From the NCBI RefSeq assembly GCF_900104745.1, contig NZ_LT629732.1:4451981-4515980 (forward strand): a stretch of DNA of 64,000 nt, in the 5' to 3' direction. Origin of the DNA: Actinopolymorpha singaporensis. GTDB lineage: Bacteria > Actinomycetota > Actinomycetes > Propionibacteriales > Actinopolymorphaceae. Under the pieces are notes generated by a model. That model saw nothing but the letters and a program-made list of their open reading frames with translations. It was not told the DNA's origin and made no database searches. Below, piece by piece: positions 41,391 to 50,817 of the stretch; the stretch's first letter is position 1, and each line of letters starts with the position of its first letter. Both the position numbers and the translations under genes were made by a program.

Positions 41391-43454
41391 GTGACCGAGG
41401 ACGACGGGGGCCAGCTGGCGCTGGTGCGGGGCAAGGTGCGCAAGCCGCGCGCCGCGAGCCCGCAGCAGCCGGCTCCTGAGCTTCCGGTCGCACGCGTGCT
41501 GGTCGACGTGCCCTTGGCGCACCTCGACCGGCCCTTCGACTACCTCGTGCCCGAGCGGTTGCACGCCACCTGCGTGCCCGGGGCCCGGGTGCGCGTCCGG
41601 TTCGCCGGGCAGGACCTCGACGGCTTCGTGCTCGAGCGGGTGGCCGAGTCCGACCACCGCGGCCGGCTGGCGCCGCTGCGCCGGGTGGTGTCCGCCGAGC
41701 CGGTGCTCGCACCTGAGATCGCCCGGCTGGCCCGCCGGGTCGCCGACCGTTACGCCGGCACGCTCGCCGACGTTCTGCGGCTGGCGGTGCCGCCGCGTCA
41801 CGCACGGGTGGAGGGCGCCGCCCAGAAGCCCGCTTCGGATTCCACTCCGAAACCCGCCGACGGCGAAGTCCCCGACGCAAGCCCTGCCGACGCACTCCGG
41901 CCCGGACCCTGGGGGTCGTACCAGACCGGCGTCGCGTTCCTGGAGGCTCTGCGCCGCGGCGACGGACCGCGTGCGGTCTGGACCGCCGCACCCGGCGAGG
42001 ACTGGCCCGCCGCGCTCGCCCACGCCGCCGCTGCGACCCTCGCCGGTGGCAGGGGTGTACTCGTCGTCGTTCCCGACCAGCGTGACGTGGCCCGCTTGGA
42101 CGCCGCGTTCGGCGAGCTGCTCGGGCCCGACCGGCACGTGGTCCTGACCGCCGAGCTCGGCCCGGCCGAGCGCTACCGCCGATTCCTGGCCGTCCGGCGA
42201 GGCGGTGTGCGCTGCGTGGTCGGCACCCGGTCGGCGGCGTTCGCCCCGGTCGCCGACCTCGGCCTGGTCGCCTGCTGGGACGACGGCGACGACCTGCACG
42301 CCGAGCCGCGCGCCCCCTACCCGCACGTGCGCGAGGTCTTGTTGCTGCGGGCACACGAGTCCGGCTGCGCGGCGTTGCTCGGCGGGTTCGCGTGCACCGC
42401 CGAAGGAGCTCACCTGCTGGCCACGGGATGGGCGCGGCCGCTGGCCCCCGAGCGTGCGGTTGTCCGCGAGCGCGGCCCGCGGGTGGTGGTGGCCGGCGAC
42501 AACGACACCGACCTCGCCCGCGACCCGGCGGCCCGCGCGGTGCGGCTGCCGCACCGGGCGTTCGAACAGGCCCGGGCCGCCCTGGGCTCCGGGCCGGTGC
42601 TGGTGCAGGTGCCCCGGTCCGGCTATCTCCCGGCCCTGGCCTGCCAGACCTGCCGGGGCCCGGCGCGCTGCGCGGCCTGCGCCGGGCCGCTCCAGCTCGG
42701 CTCCGCCGGCGCACCGCCGAGCTGCGGATGGTGCGGCCGGCCCGCGGTGTCGTGGCGGTGCCCCAACTGCGGCGGCGGCCGGTTGCGCGCCCCTGTGGTC
42801 GGCGCCGGCCGGACCGCCGAGGAGCTCGGCCGGGCGTTCCCCAGGGTTCCGGTGCGCACGTCCGGCGGCCCGCGCGTGCTGTCCACTGTCGGCGCCGAAC
42901 CCGCCCTGGTGGTCGCCACCCCCGGCGCGGAGCCGGTGGCCGAGGGCGGATACGCAGGTGCGTTGCTGCTGGACTCCTGGCTGGCGCTGGCGCGCGCCGA
43001 CCTGCGGGCCGGGGAGGAGGCGCTGCGCCGTTGGCTCAACGCCGCGGCGTTGGTCCGGCCGGCACGCGCGGGCGGCTCGGTCGTCGTCGTGGGCGAGCCT
43101 GCGTCGCCGACGATCCAGGCCCTGCTCCGGTGGTCGCCGCAGGCCCAGGCCGAACGCGAGCTCGCCGAACGCGAGGCCGCCAGGTTCCCGCCGGCGGTTC
43201 GGCTGGCCACCCTGACCGGGGCGCCGGACGCCGTACGCGACCTGGCCGGGCTGGTCGAACTCCCGCCCGGCACCGAGGTGCTCGGCCCGGTGCCCCAGGC
43301 CGCCGAGGACGAGGTCGTCCGGCTCGTCCTGCGGGTGCGGTGGGCAGACGGCGCCCGCCTGTCCGCGGCGCTGAAGGCGGCACAGGCCGTACGCAGTGCC
43401 CGCAAGGCGCCGGGCCCGGTCCGGGTCCAGGTCGATCCCGCCGTGCTCGGGTAG
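41391..43454 (+). CDS. priA: Primosomal protein N' (PriA), helicase-degenerate actinobacterial form
   Basis: A 687-residue relative of the replication-restart protein PriA. The N-terminal DNA-binding domain (VARVLVDVPLAHLDRPFDYLV-type start) and the Cys zinc modules (CQTCRGPARCAACAGPL, CGWCG, CPNCGGG) are present. The helicase core is degenerate: the Walker A site reads TAAPGEDWPAAL without GxGKT, and the DEEH box reads CWDDGDD. ATP-driven unwinding is therefore unlikely, although structural loading of the restart complex may remain. GTG at 41391 lies 8 nt after TACTCT (41377-41382), a probable -10 within the metK terminator tail. Confidence 0.92.
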   Translation: MTEDDGGQLALVRGKVRKPRAASPQQPAPELPVARVLVDVPLAHLDRPFDYLVPERLHATCVPGARVRVRFAGQDLDGFVLERVAESDHRGRLAPLRRVVSAEPVLAPEIARLARRVADRYAGTLADVLRLAVPPRHARVEGAAQKPASDSTPKPADGEVPDASPADALRPGPWGSYQTGVAFLEALRRGDGPRAVWTAAPGEDWPAALAHAAAATLAGGRGVLVVVPDQRDVARLDAAFGELLGPDRHVVLTAELGPAERYRRFLAVRRGGVRCVVGTRSAAFAPVADLGLVACWDDGDDLHAEPRAPYPHVREVLLLRAHESGCAALLGGFACTAEGAHLLATGWARPLAPERAVVRERGPRVVVAGDNDTDLARDPAARAVRLPHRAFEQARAALGSGPVLVQVPRSGYLPALACQTCRGPARCAACAGPLQLGSAGAPPSCGWCGRPAVSWRCPNCGGGRLRAPVVGAGRTAEELGRAFPRVPVRTSGGPRVLSTVGAEPALVVATPGAEPVAEGGYAGALLLDSWLALARADLRAGEEALRRWLNAAALVRPARAGGSVVVVGEPASPTIQALLRWSPQAQAERELAEREAARFPPAVRLATLTGAPDAVRDLAGLVELPPGTEVLGPVPQAAEDEVVRLVLRVRWADGARLSAALKAAQAVRSARKAPGPVRVQVDPAVLG

Positions 43455-43494
43455 GCCCGCACCCACGTGACCACCGCGGGTAGGGTCGGCGTTC

Positions 43495-44142
43495 GTGACG
43501 CACGCTGACCTCCCACCGGCTTCGCCGTCCCGCACACCGCTCGAGGCGGTCGTGTTCGACGTGGGCGGGGTCCTGCTGGACTGGAACCCGCGCTACCTCT
43601 ACCGCTCGCTGCTGGCCGACGAGGCGGAGGTCGACCGGTTCCTCGCGCAGGTGTGCACGCCGGAGTGGAACGCCGCGCAGGACGCGGGCCGGACCTGGGC
43701 CGAGGGCGTGGCCGAGCTGACCGCCCGGTTCCCCGAGCACCGGGACCTGATCCGTGCCTACGACGAACGCTGGGCGGAGATGGTCGCCGGCACCCTGGAG
43801 GAGACCGTCGCGGTGCTGGACACGCTGCGGGCCGCCGGCGTACCGACGTACGCGCTGACGAACTTCTCCGCCGAGAAGTGGACGATCGCCTGCGAGAAGT
43901 GGCCGTTCCTCGCGGACCTGGACGGTGCGGTCGTGTCCGGGGTCGAGCGGGTCTCGAAGCCGGACCCCGCGATCTACCGGCTGCTCCTGGACCGGCACGA
44001 CCTGACCGCGGACACGACGTTCTACACCGACGATGTACCCGTCAACGTGCACGCCGCCCGCTCGGTGGGGCTGCGTGCGGAGGTCTTCGTGGACGGGTCG
44101 ACGCTCCGCGGCCAGTTGAAGGCGGCCGGCCTGCCGGTGTGA
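43495..44142 (+). CDS. HAD-superfamily hydrolase (YihX/haloacid dehalogenase-like)
   Basis: A 215-residue phosphatase-fold protein. Motif I reads FDVGGVLLDWNP with the nucleophilic Asp. The second Asp of the usual DxD is Gly here, as in the YihX/FDxGGVL subgroup. Motif II is ALTNFS, motif III is the Lys of SKPDPAIY, and motif IV is FYTDDVPVNV. The substrate may be a sugar phosphate, unproven. GTG at 43495 lies 8 nt after TAGGGT (43481-43486). Confidence 0.88.
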   Translation: MTHADLPPASPSRTPLEAVVFDVGGVLLDWNPRYLYRSLLADEAEVDRFLAQVCTPEWNAAQDAGRTWAEGVAELTARFPEHRDLIRAYDERWAEMVAGTLEETVAVLDTLRAAGVPTYALTNFSAEKWTIACEKWPFLADLDGAVVSGVERVSKPDPAIYRLLLDRHDLTADTTFYTDDVPVNVHAARSVGLRAEVFVDGSTLRGQLKAAGLPV

Positions 44143-44172
44143 TCTCGGGTTCGGCTCTTCCCACGGCCCGTG

Positions 44173-44754
44173 TCAGGGGAGTGGCGTCGGCGAGGACTCC
44201 TCGGCCGCGGACCGGCCGCCGCCGAGCTCGTCGAACGCGAGCGCGTACAGCACGGCGGTGAACGACAGCCCGTCCCGCATCCGCCCGTCGCGCACGATCC
44301 GGCGTACCTCCGGCAGCGGCACCCACTCGACCCGCTCCGCCTCGCTGGGATCGCTCGGCGTCCCCACCCTGGTGGCACCGTCGGCGAGGAAGAGGTGGAA
44401 ACACTGGTCGGCGATCCCGTTGCTCGGGTGGTACGCCGCCAGCTCGCGCAACGGCCCCGGCCGCCAGCCCGTCTCCTCCAGGACCTCGCGCTCGGCCGCC
44501 TGGGCCGGGCTCTCGCCCGCGTCGACGCCGCCGGCCGGGATCTCCCAGCCCCAGGTGTCGGTGATGAACCGGTGCCGGTGCAGCAGCAGCAGACCGCGTT
44601 CGGGGTCGTGGACCACCACGCCGGCGGCCGGGCGTGGCATGCGCAGGACGTGGTGGTCGAACCGGCGCAGTCCGGGCACCTCGACGTCGGCCAGGGTGAG
44701 CCGCACCCAGTCGCTGGAGTAGATCTCGCGTTCGCCGTGCACGGTCCATCGCAT
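44173..44754 (-). CDS. Nudix hydrolase
   Basis: A 193-residue pyrophosphohydrolase with an intact Nudix box: GGVDAGESPAQAAEREVLEE then TGW. The context WGWEIPAGG and the flanking layout recall ADP-ribose pyrophosphatases, but the substrate is not certain. ATG at 44754 is fixed by the -10 element 7 nt upstream. It is the only minus-strand gene between priA and def. Confidence 0.9.
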   Translation of the reverse strand: MRWTVHGEREIYSSDWVRLTLADVEVPGLRRFDHHVLRMPRPAAGVVVHDPERGLLLLHRHRFITDTWGWEIPAGGVDAGESPAQAAEREVLEETGWRPGPLRELAAYHPSNGIADQCFHLFLADGATRVGTPSDPSEAERVEWVPLPEVRRIVRDGRMRDGLSFTAVLYALAFDELGGGRSAAEESSPTPLP

Positions 44755-44761
44755 GGTCTCG

Positions 44762-44767
44762 ACCCTA
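44762..44767 (-). promoter_or_regulatory. -10 element, leaderless promoter of the Nudix gene
   Basis: TAGGGT on the minus strand ends 7 nt before ATG 44754. Confidence 0.5.
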
Positions 44768-44860
44768 GGGGGAGTTGCCCTGCAGGCGGAGCACAGCGGG
44801 CGGTGACGCCCGGTCCCGATGCCCCCGAATGGCCCGGTCGGTCCGGATCCGGGGCGTCCG

Positions 44861-44866
44861 TAGACT
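44861..44866 (+). promoter_or_regulatory. -10 candidate of the def-fmt-rsmB operon
   Basis: TAGACT lies 36 nt before the def GTG. It would give a leader of about 30 nt that includes GAGGAG near 44890. Confidence 0.4.
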
Positions 44867-44902
44867 GGCGGGGACGCCTGTGAGCTGATCGAGGAGACCT
44901 GC

Positions 44903-45448
44903 GTGGCTGTCCAGCCCATCCGACTGTTCGGTGACCCGGTGCTGCGGACCCCGGCCGAGCCCGTACGCGACTTCGACAAGGAGCTGCGCAAGCTGGTCGC
45001 GGACCTCACCGAGACCATGCTCGACGCGCCCGGGAGCGGCCTGGCCGCCCCGCAGATCGGCGTCGGCCTCCGGGTCTTCACCTATCACGTCGACGACGTC
45101 ATCGGTCACCTGATCAACCCCCAGCTCGACCTGTCCGAGGAGGAACAGTTCGGGCCGGAGGGGTGCCTGTCGATCCCCGGTTTCACCTTCGACTGCCGGC
45201 GCGCGCTGCGGGTCGTGGCCAAGGGCTACGACATGCACGGTGAGCCGGTGACCGTGGAGGGTTCGGATCTCCTCGCGCGGTGCGTCCAGCACGAGACCGA
45301 CCACCTCGACGGCGTGCTGTTCGTCGACCGGCTGGACCGGGAGGCGCGCAAGGCCGCCCTGCGGGCGATCCGGGAAGCGGAGTGGGCCGGCGCCACGCCG
45401 CCGCAGGTTCGGGTGTCGCCGCATCCGACACTGGGCCGGGCGCTGTAG
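44903..45448 (+). CDS. def: Peptide deformylase
   Basis: A 181-residue metalloenzyme removing N-formyl groups from new proteins. All three motifs are intact: [21 protein letters not shown] (Cys ligand) and [11 protein letters not shown] (HExxH). GTG at 44903 follows GAGGAG. The stop overlaps the fmt GTG by 1 nt, so the deformylase and the formyltransferase are translationally coupled. Confidence 0.97.
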   Translation: MAVQPIRLFGDPVLRTPAEPVRDFDKELRKLVADLTETMLDAPGSGLAAPQIGVGLRVFTYHVDDVIGHLINPQLDLSEEEQFGPEGCLSIPGFTFDCRRALRVVAKGYDMHGEPVTVEGSDLLARCVQHETDHLDGVLFVDRLDREARKAALRAIREAEWAGATPPQVRVSPHPTLGRAL

Positions 45449-46425
45449 TGCCGGCCGCGGTGGCGGGGGAGCCCGCGGCGCCGGGGCAGACCGCCCGGCT
45501 GCGGTTGCTGTTCGCGGGTACGCCGGAGGCGGCGGTGCCCGCCCTGGAGGCGATCCTGGTCGGCCGTCACGAGGTCGTCGCCGTGCTGACCCGTCCGGAC
45601 GCGCCCTCGGGTCGGGGTCGCAAGCTGCACCCGTCGCCGGTCGCCGAACGCGCGCGCGCCGCCGGGATCGAGGTGCTCACCCCGAAGTCCGCGAAGGACC
45701 CGGCGTTCGCCGACAGGCTGCGCGAGATCGCCCCCGACGCCTGCCCGGTCGTCGCGTACGGCGGACTGTTGCCGGCGAGCGTGCTGGAGGTTCCCCGGTA
45801 CGGCTGGATCAACCTGCACTTCTCCGTGCTGCCCGCCTGGCGCGGCGCGGCGCCGGTGCAGCACGCGATCCGCGCCGGTGACGACGTGACCGGCGCGTCG
45901 ACGTTCCAGATCGTGGAGGAGCTGGACGCCGGCCCGGTGTACGGCGTTCTCACCGAGCCGATCGGCCCCACCGACACCGCCGGCGACCTGCTCGACCGGC
46001 TGGCGCGCAGCGGCGCCCGGCTGCTGGCGGACACGCTGGACGGCATCGCCGCGGGCACCCTGGAGGCCCGGCCCCAGCCCACCGACGGCGTGACCTACGC
46101 GCGCAAGGTCGAGGTCGACGACGTACGCGTGGACTGGAAGGCGCCGGCCTTCGCCGTCGACCGGCTGGTCCGCTCGGCCACGCCCGCGCCCGGCGCGTGG
46201 ACGACGTTCCGCGGCGAACGCCTCAAGCTCGGCCCGGTCACCGTGGTCCCGGACGCCGAAGTGCTGCCACCGGGGCGGCTGCGGGCGGAGAAGTCCGGGG
46301 TCCTCGTGGGCACCGGCAGCGTTCCGGTCGCCCTCGGCGAGGTACGCCCGCCGGGCAAGCAGGCGATGCCGGCGCCCGACTGGGCACGCGGCGCGCGGCC
46401 CGGTGACGAGGAGCCCCTCTCCTGA
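45448..46425 (+). CDS. fmt: Methionyl-tRNA formyltransferase
   Basis: A 325-residue enzyme that formylates initiator Met-t[22 protein letters not shown] at the N-terminus and the catalytic segment [20 protein letters not shown], with Asn and His, are present. The C-terminal OB-fold region is visible. A 20-residue Ala/Pro/Gly N-terminal extension results from the GTG at 45448. The stop overlaps the rsmB ATG (TGATG). Confidence 0.96.
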   Translation: MPAAVAGEPAAPGQTARLRLLFAGTPEAAVPALEAILVGRHEVVAVLTRPDAPSGRGRKLHPSPVAERARAAGIEVLTPKSAKDPAFADRLREIAPDACPVVAYGGLLPASVLEVPRYGWINLHFSVLPAWRGAAPVQHAIRAGDDVTGASTFQIVEELDAGPVYGVLTEPIGPTDTAGDLLDRLARSGARLLADTLDGIAAGTLEARPQPTDGVTYARKVEVDDVRVDWKAPAFAVDRLVRSATPAPGAWTTFRGERLKLGPVTVVPDAEVLPPGRLRAEKSGVLVGTGSVPVALGEVRPPGKQAMPAPDWARGARPGDEEPLS

Positions 46426-47930
46426 TGGCCTCCGAGCCCGGCAGGGCGGGCAGTGCGGGCAGTGCGGGGCGGCGGCGGCCGGGCCCGGCCGGTGGATCCG
46501 GCGGGCGGCGGCGCGGCGGAGTGGACTCCGCCCGGCTGGCCGCCTACGACGTGGTGCACGCGGTGTCGGTCCGGAACGCCTACGCCAACCTCGTGTTGCC
46601 CTCGGTCCTGCGGGAGCGCGGCCTGTCCGGACGGGACGCCGCCTTCGCCACCGAACTCGCGCACGGCACCCTGCGGCGCGGCGGCTACGACGACGTGCTC
46701 GCCCGCTGTGTCAACCGTCCCTTGACGAAGCTGGACCCCGAGGTACGCGACGTCCTCCGCCTTGGCGCACACCAGATTCTCGGCATGCGGGTACCCTCGC
46801 ACGCGGCGGTGGCGACCAGTGTCGACCTGGCCCGCAGGGTGGCCGGGATCGGCCCGTCGAAGTTCGTCAACGCCGTCCTGCGCAAGGTGGCGGCCCACGA
46901 CCTGCCCGGTTGGCAGGCTGAACTCGCCCCGGCGTACGAGCAGGATCCGATCGGCAACCTCGCCGCGGTCCACGCGCACCCGCGGTGGGTGGTCGAGGCA
47001 TTCGCGGACGCGCTCGGCGGGTCGCTCGCGGAGACGGCCGCCGTGCTCGCGGCCGACAACGAGCCTGCCCGGGTCACGCTCGCGGCCTGGCCGGGGCGGT
47101 CGAGCGTGGCGGACCTTCGTGCCGAGGGTGCCGAACCCGGCCGGTGGTCGCCGTACGCCGTCGTGCTGACAGAGGGTGGTGACCCGCACCGGGTCCAGGC
47201 GGTGGCCCAGGGCCGCGCCGGCGTCCAGGACGAGGGCAGCCAACTCGTCGCGGCGGCACTGGCGGAGGCACCGCTGACCGGTGACGGCGGCGACGATCGC
47301 TGGCTCGACCTGTGCGCCGGACCCGGCGGAAAGTCCGCGCTGCTCGCGAGCCTGGCTGGGCGGCGGTCTGCGGCGTTGCTGGCCACCGAACTCCAGCCGC
47401 ACCGCGCGGAGCTGGTCGCCCGCACCCTCACTCCGCGGGGCCGGCGGTCCCGCGGAGTCCTCGGCACCGTGGTCGCCGACGGCACCGTGCCGGCCTGGCG
47501 GCCCGGCGCCTTCGACCGGGTACTGGCCGACGTACCGTGCACCGGACTGGGCGCGCTGCGCCGCCGGCCGGAGGCACGCTGGCGGCGGGCGGCAGGCGAC
47601 GTCGCCGGGCTCACCCCGCTGCAGGGAAAGCTCCTGACCACCGCGCTTGACTCGGTGCGGGTGGGCGGCGTCGTCGCGTACGTCACCTGCTCTCCGCACC
47701 TGGCCGAGACCCGGGACGTCGTGGCCGGCGTACTGGCCGACCGTACCGACGTCGAACGCGTGGACGCGCGCCCGCTGCTGCCCGGCGTGCCCGATCTCGG
47801 CGACGGCCCGGAGGTCCAGCTGTGGCCGCACCGGCACGGCACCGACGCGATGTTCCTCGCCCTCCTGCGCCGTACCGGCATCCGCACCGACTCAGGCACC
47901 CGCACCGGGACCGGCGCCCCGTCCCAGTAG
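46425..47930 (+). CDS. rsmB: 16S rRNA (cytosine-967-C5)-methyltransferase with NusB domain
   Basis: A 501-residue protein. The N-terminal NusB-like RNA-binding domain spans about residues 30-165 ([28 protein letters not shown]). The C-terminal SAM-dependent methyltransferase domain has [15 protein letters not shown], the catalytic-loop Cys in [16 protein letters not shown], and the second Cys in [12 protein letters not shown]. The first 30 residues are Gly/Arg-rich and could contact RNA. The C-terminal 15 residues are a Thr/Gly-rich tail. Confidence 0.95.
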   Translation: MASEPGRAGSAGSAGRRRPGPAGGSGGRRRGGVDSARLAAYDVVHAVSVRNAYANLVLPSVLRERGLSGRDAAFATELAHGTLRRGGYDDVLARCVNRPLTKLDPEVRDVLRLGAHQILGMRVPSHAAVATSVDLARRVAGIGPSKFVNAVLRKVAAHDLPGWQAELAPAYEQDPIGNLAAVHAHPRWVVEAFADALGGSLAETAAVLAADNEPARVTLAAWPGRSSVADLRAEGAEPGRWSPYAVVLTEGGDPHRVQAVAQGRAGVQDEGSQLVAAALAEAPLTGDGGDDRWLDLCAGPGGKSALLASLAGRRSAALLATELQPHRAELVARTLTPRGRRSRGVLGTVVADGTVPAWRPGAFDRVLADVPCTGLGALRRRPEARWRRAAGDVAGLTPLQGKLLTTALDSVRVGGVVAYVTCSPHLAETRDVVAGVLADRTDVERVDARPLLPGVPDLGDGPEVQLWPHRHGTDAMFLALLRRTGIRTDSGTRTGTGAPSQ

Positions 47931-47943
47931 AGTCGCGACCACC

Positions 47944-48615
47944 ATGGGCGTACAGATAGCACCGAGCATCCTGTCGGCCGACTTCGCGCGGCTGGCCCAG
48001 GCGGCCGAGTCGGTTCAGGCGGCCGACTGGCTGCACGTCGACGTGATGGACAACCACTTCGTCCCCAACCTCACGCTGGGGCTCCCGGTGGTGGAGTCCC
48101 TGCTCGCGGCGACGGACCTGCCGATCGACTGCCACCTGATGATCGAGGACCCCGACCGGTGGGCACCCGCCTACGCCGAGGCCGGGGCGGGCAGCGTGAC
48201 GTTCCATGTGGAGGCCGCGCACGCGCCGGTACGCCTGGCGCGCGAGCTGCGCGCGCTGGGCACCCGCGCCGGGATGGCGCTGAAACCAGCCACGCCGGTC
48301 GAGCCGTACGCCGACCTGCTGGACGAGCTGGACATGCTGCTGGTGATGACGGTCGAGCCGGGGTTCGGCGGGCAGAAGTTCCTCGACCTGTGCCTGCCGA
48401 AGGTCCGGCGCGCGCGGGAGCTCGTGAGCGGGCGGGGCCTCGATCTGTGGCTGCAGGTGGACGGGGGAGTGTCGGCGGAGACCATCGAACGCTGTGCGGA
48501 GGCCGGCGCCGACGTGTTCGTCGCGGGCTCGGCGGTCTTCGGCGCCGACGATCCCGACCGAGCGGTCGCACACCTGCGGGCGCTGGCCGAGGAAGCCTCC
48601 AAGCCGACCGGGTAG
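47944..48615 (+). CDS. rpe: Ribulose-phosphate 3-epimerase
   Basis: A 223-residue TIM-barrel enzyme of the pentose phosphate pathway. [49 protein letters not shown] and the phosphate-binding VDGGVS are in order, with the metal-binding His and Asp. The start is ATG 47944; the overlapping upstream frame is the end of rsmB. A TAGAGT that includes the rsmB stop may serve as a -10. Confidence 0.97.
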   Translation: MGVQIAPSILSADFARLAQAAESVQAADWLHVDVMDNHFVPNLTLGLPVVESLLAATDLPIDCHLMIEDPDRWAPAYAEAGAGSVTFHVEAAHAPVRLARELRALGTRAGMALKPATPVEPYADLLDELDMLLVMTVEPGFGGQKFLDLCLPKVRRARELVSGRGLDLWLQVDGGVSAETIERCAEAGADVFVAGSAVFGADDPDRAVAHLRALAEEASKPTG

Positions 48616-48624
48616 GAATCTCCC

Positions 48625-49134
48625 ATGAGCTTTCCCGAGTACGACTACTCCGCCGTGCAGTACCCCAGCCCGCGCTACACCGGCACCGACGGCGAGGTCA
48701 GCGCGACCTACCGGCCGGCCGGCCACCCGCCGGAGTTCACCTATCGTTCCGGCGGCAGCGTCCACTACCTGTCCACCGGTGCGTCCACCAACGGCGAGTT
48801 CGGCCTGTACCGCTGGGAGATGGGCCCGGAGCCGTCCGGGCCGAGCGAGCACTTTCACCGGTCCATCTCGGAGTCGTTCTACATCCTCACCGGCACGGTG
48901 CGGATCTTCGACGGCTCCCGCTGGATCGACACCGAACCCGGCGACTACGTGCACGTACCCGAAGGCGGGATCCACGCGTTCCGCAACGAGTCCGGCGAAC
49001 CGGCCAGCATGTTGTTGCACTTCGCGCCCGGCGCTCCGCGCGAGGGCTACTTCGAGGGCCTGCCCGACCTGTCGAAGACCGACGAGGCCGAGCGCGCGGA
49101 GTTCTTCCTCCGGCACGACACGTTCTGGATCTGA
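48625..49134 (+). CDS. Cupin-domain protein, function unknown
   Basis: A 169-residue single-cupin protein. Motif 1 (EHFHRSISESFYILTGTVRI) has the HxH and Glu ligands, and motif 2 (GDYVHVPEGGIHAFRNES) the His. A mononuclear metal site is predicted. It is not similar to a named pathway enzyme that I recognise. It ends 75 nt before the FMN riboswitch and starts 9 nt after rpe. Confidence 0.87.
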   Translation: MSFPEYDYSAVQYPSPRYTGTDGEVSATYRPAGHPPEFTYRSGGSVHYLSTGASTNGEFGLYRWEMGPEPSGPSEHFHRSISESFYILTGTVRIFDGSRWIDTEPGDYVHVPEGGIHAFRNESGEPASMLLHFAPGAPREGYFEGLPDLSKTDEAERAEFFLRHDTFWI

Positions 49135-49209
49135 GGCCGGAGCCCGGACTGCCGCGCCCGGACTTGCCGGGCCGTGCAAGACTGAACGTCGTACGAGCAA
49201 AGCTCGCAG

Positions 49210-49346
49210 CGTGCTCCGGGGTCGGTGAAAGTCCGAACCGGCGGTGACAGTCCGCGACCCGTGCGAAGTCGTTCCGACGGCCTCGCCCGGTTGACCAGGT
49301 GGAACTCCTGGACCGACGGTTAAAGTCCGGATGGGAGGCAGCACGC
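49210..49346 (+). ncRNA. FMN riboswitch aptamer (RFN element)
   Basis: P1 is closed by GCGTGCT (49210-49216) with AGCACGC (49340-49346). Between them lie the family sequences CCGGGGTCGGTGAAAGTCC, CCGGCGGT, GACAGTCCGCGACCC, GGTGGAACTCCTGGACCGAC, TTAAAGTCCGGATGGGAGGC. These correspond to the conserved J and P regions of the FMN aptamer. It controls ribE-ribM-ribBA-ribH downstream. Confidence 0.97.
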
Positions 49347-49373
49347 GGGCCACGGCTCCGTACCCGCTGTGCA

Positions 49374-49466
49374 GGCGAGGGCACCCCTCGTCCGCGTCGA
49401 CGGGTCGGCGCGTGCCGTGACCCTCGCCTTCCCCGGTGCCCGCTCGGGCGGACCGGAAGGCGAGGG
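49374..49466 (+). promoter_or_regulatory. Expression platform of the FMN riboswitch: alternative stems over the ribE ribosome binding site
   Basis: CCCTCGCCTTCC (49421-49432) can pair perfectly with GGAAGGCGAGGG (49455-49466), which contains part of the Shine-Dalgarno region (GAGGGAG) of ribE. The same CCCTCGCC can instead pair with GGCGAGGG at 49374-49381. The two stems are mutually exclusive. FMN binding could favour the sequestering stem. Which state FMN stabilises is an inference. Confidence 0.75.
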
Positions 49467-49474
49467 AGTAGCCG

Positions 49475-50125
49475 GTGTTCACCGGAATTGTCGAAGAACG
49501 CGGCGAGGTCGTCGACCTCGTGCGCCTGGGGGACTCCGCGCGGTTGACCGTACGCGGACCCGTGGTGACCAGTGACGCGCGTCACGGCGACTCGATCGCC
49601 GTCGACGGTTGCTGTCTCACCGTGGTCGAGGTCGAGCCCGGCGAGGGCCGGTTCACCGCCGACGTGATGGCCGAGTCGCTGTCGCGCACCAGCCTCGGCG
49701 CCCTCGCGCCCGGCCACCTGGTCAACCTCGAGCGTTCCGTACCCGCCGGCGGCCGGCTCGGCGGCCACATCGTCCAGGGCCACGTGGACGGCACCGGCCA
49801 CATACTGTCCCGCCGGCCCACTCCCCGCTGGGACCTGGTCGAGATCGCCCTTCCGCCGCCGCTGGCCCGCTACGTCGCGGAGAAGGGCTCCGTCGCCGTG
49901 GACGGGGTGTCCCTCACCGTCGTCGAGGTCCGCGACCTTCCCGAGCCGGCGTTCACCGTCGCGCTCATCCCCACCACTCTCGACGTCACCACCTTGGGTG
50001 CCAAGCAGCCGGGTGCTGCGGTCAACCTCGAGGTGGACGTCATCGCGAAGTACGTCGAACGACTCACCCTCACCAGCGCCGCCCAGTCCGCCGAGCGGTC
50101 GCAGACCCAAGGAGCACACGCATGA
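49475..50125 (+). CDS. ribE: Riboflavin synthase alpha chain
   Basis: A 216-residue enzyme that dismutates two lumazines into riboflavin. It has two tandem lumazine-binding repeats, each with a start like MFTGIVEERGEV and the repeated IAVDGCCLTVVEV / VAVDGVSLTVVEV. GTG at 49475 is preceded by GAGGGAG, masked by the riboswitch platform. The stop overlaps the ribM ATG. Confidence 0.97.
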   Translation: MFTGIVEERGEVVDLVRLGDSARLTVRGPVVTSDARHGDSIAVDGCCLTVVEVEPGEGRFTADVMAESLSRTSLGALAPGHLVNLERSVPAGGRLGGHIVQGHVDGTGHILSRRPTPRWDLVEIALPPPLARYVAEKGSVAVDGVSLTVVEVRDLPEPAFTVALIPTTLDVTTLGAKQPGAAVNLEVDVIAKYVERLTLTSAAQSAERSQTQGAHA

Positions 50126-50817
50126 CCTGGTTGACCTGGCTGGTCGACGCCAAGCTGCACATCGGCGGCTCGGAGATCCTCTGGCGCGAGATCGTCGGCA
50201 ACGGCTTCGGCCTGGCCAGCGCGCTGTTCGGGATGCGCCGCCGGGTGGCGGCCTGGCCGGTCGGCATGATCGGCAACATCCTGTTGTTCACCGTCTTCCT
50301 CGGCGGCGTGTTCCACGCTCCGCAGGACAAGGACCTGTGGGGCCAGGCCGGTCGGCAGGTGTTCTTCTTCGCGGTGAGCGCCTACGGCTGGTGGCGGTGG
50401 CGCCAGCAGTCTCGCGCCGACGCCGGTGACGGTGGCGCGGTCGCGCCACGGTGGGCGACCTGGCGCGAACGCGTCGGCATGCTGGTCGGCGCTGCGGTCG
50501 GCGTGGCGGTCTTCACCTACGTCCTCGGCCTGCTGGGCTCGTGGGGCCCGCTCGCCGACGCCTGGATCCTCACCGGCAGCATCCTCGCCACCTACGGCAT
50601 GGCCCGTGGGTGGGTGGAGTTCTGGCTGATCTGGATCGCGGTGGACGCGGTCGGGGTGCCGCTGCTGCTGGCGGCGGGGTACTACCCGTCGGCGATCCTC
50701 TACCTCGTCTACGGCGGGTTCTGCGTGCTGGGCTTCGTCACCTGGGTCCGGGTCCGGGCGCGGATCGCGGCGACGCCCCAGCCGGCGGACACGGTGGCGG
50801 CGGGTGACCCCGCATGA
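50122..50817 (+). CDS. ribM: Riboflavin transporter, PnuC family (RibM/PnuX)
   Basis: A 231-residue membrane protein of the PnuC family with about six or seven hydrophobic segments. [16 protein letters not shown] and [19 protein letters not shown] are family features, including the conserved Trp residues. PnuC proper carries nicotinamide riboside, but location in an FMN-riboswitch rib operon (ribE-ribM-ribBA-ribH) matches RibM of Streptomyces davawensis, a riboflavin transporter. ATG at 50122 overlaps ribE by 4 nt; it overlaps ribBA by 4 nt. Confidence 0.9.
   Translation: MTWLTWLVDAKLHIGGSEILWREIVGNGFGLASALFGMRRRVAAWPVGMIGNILLFTVFLGGVFHAPQDKDLWGQAGRQVFFFAVSAYGWWRWRQQSRADAGDGGAVAPRWATWRERVGMLVGAAVGVAVFTYVLGLLGSWGPLADAWILTGSILATYGMARGWVEFWLIWIAVDAVGVPLLLAAGYYPSAILYLVYGGFCVLGFVTWVRVRARIAATPQPADTVAAGDPA

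Noticed and set aside
50122-50817. Naming the PnuC-family protein a nicotinamide riboside transporter
   Set aside because: Position in an FMN-riboswitch operon with the ribE-ribM-ribBA-ribH order favours a riboflavin transporter.
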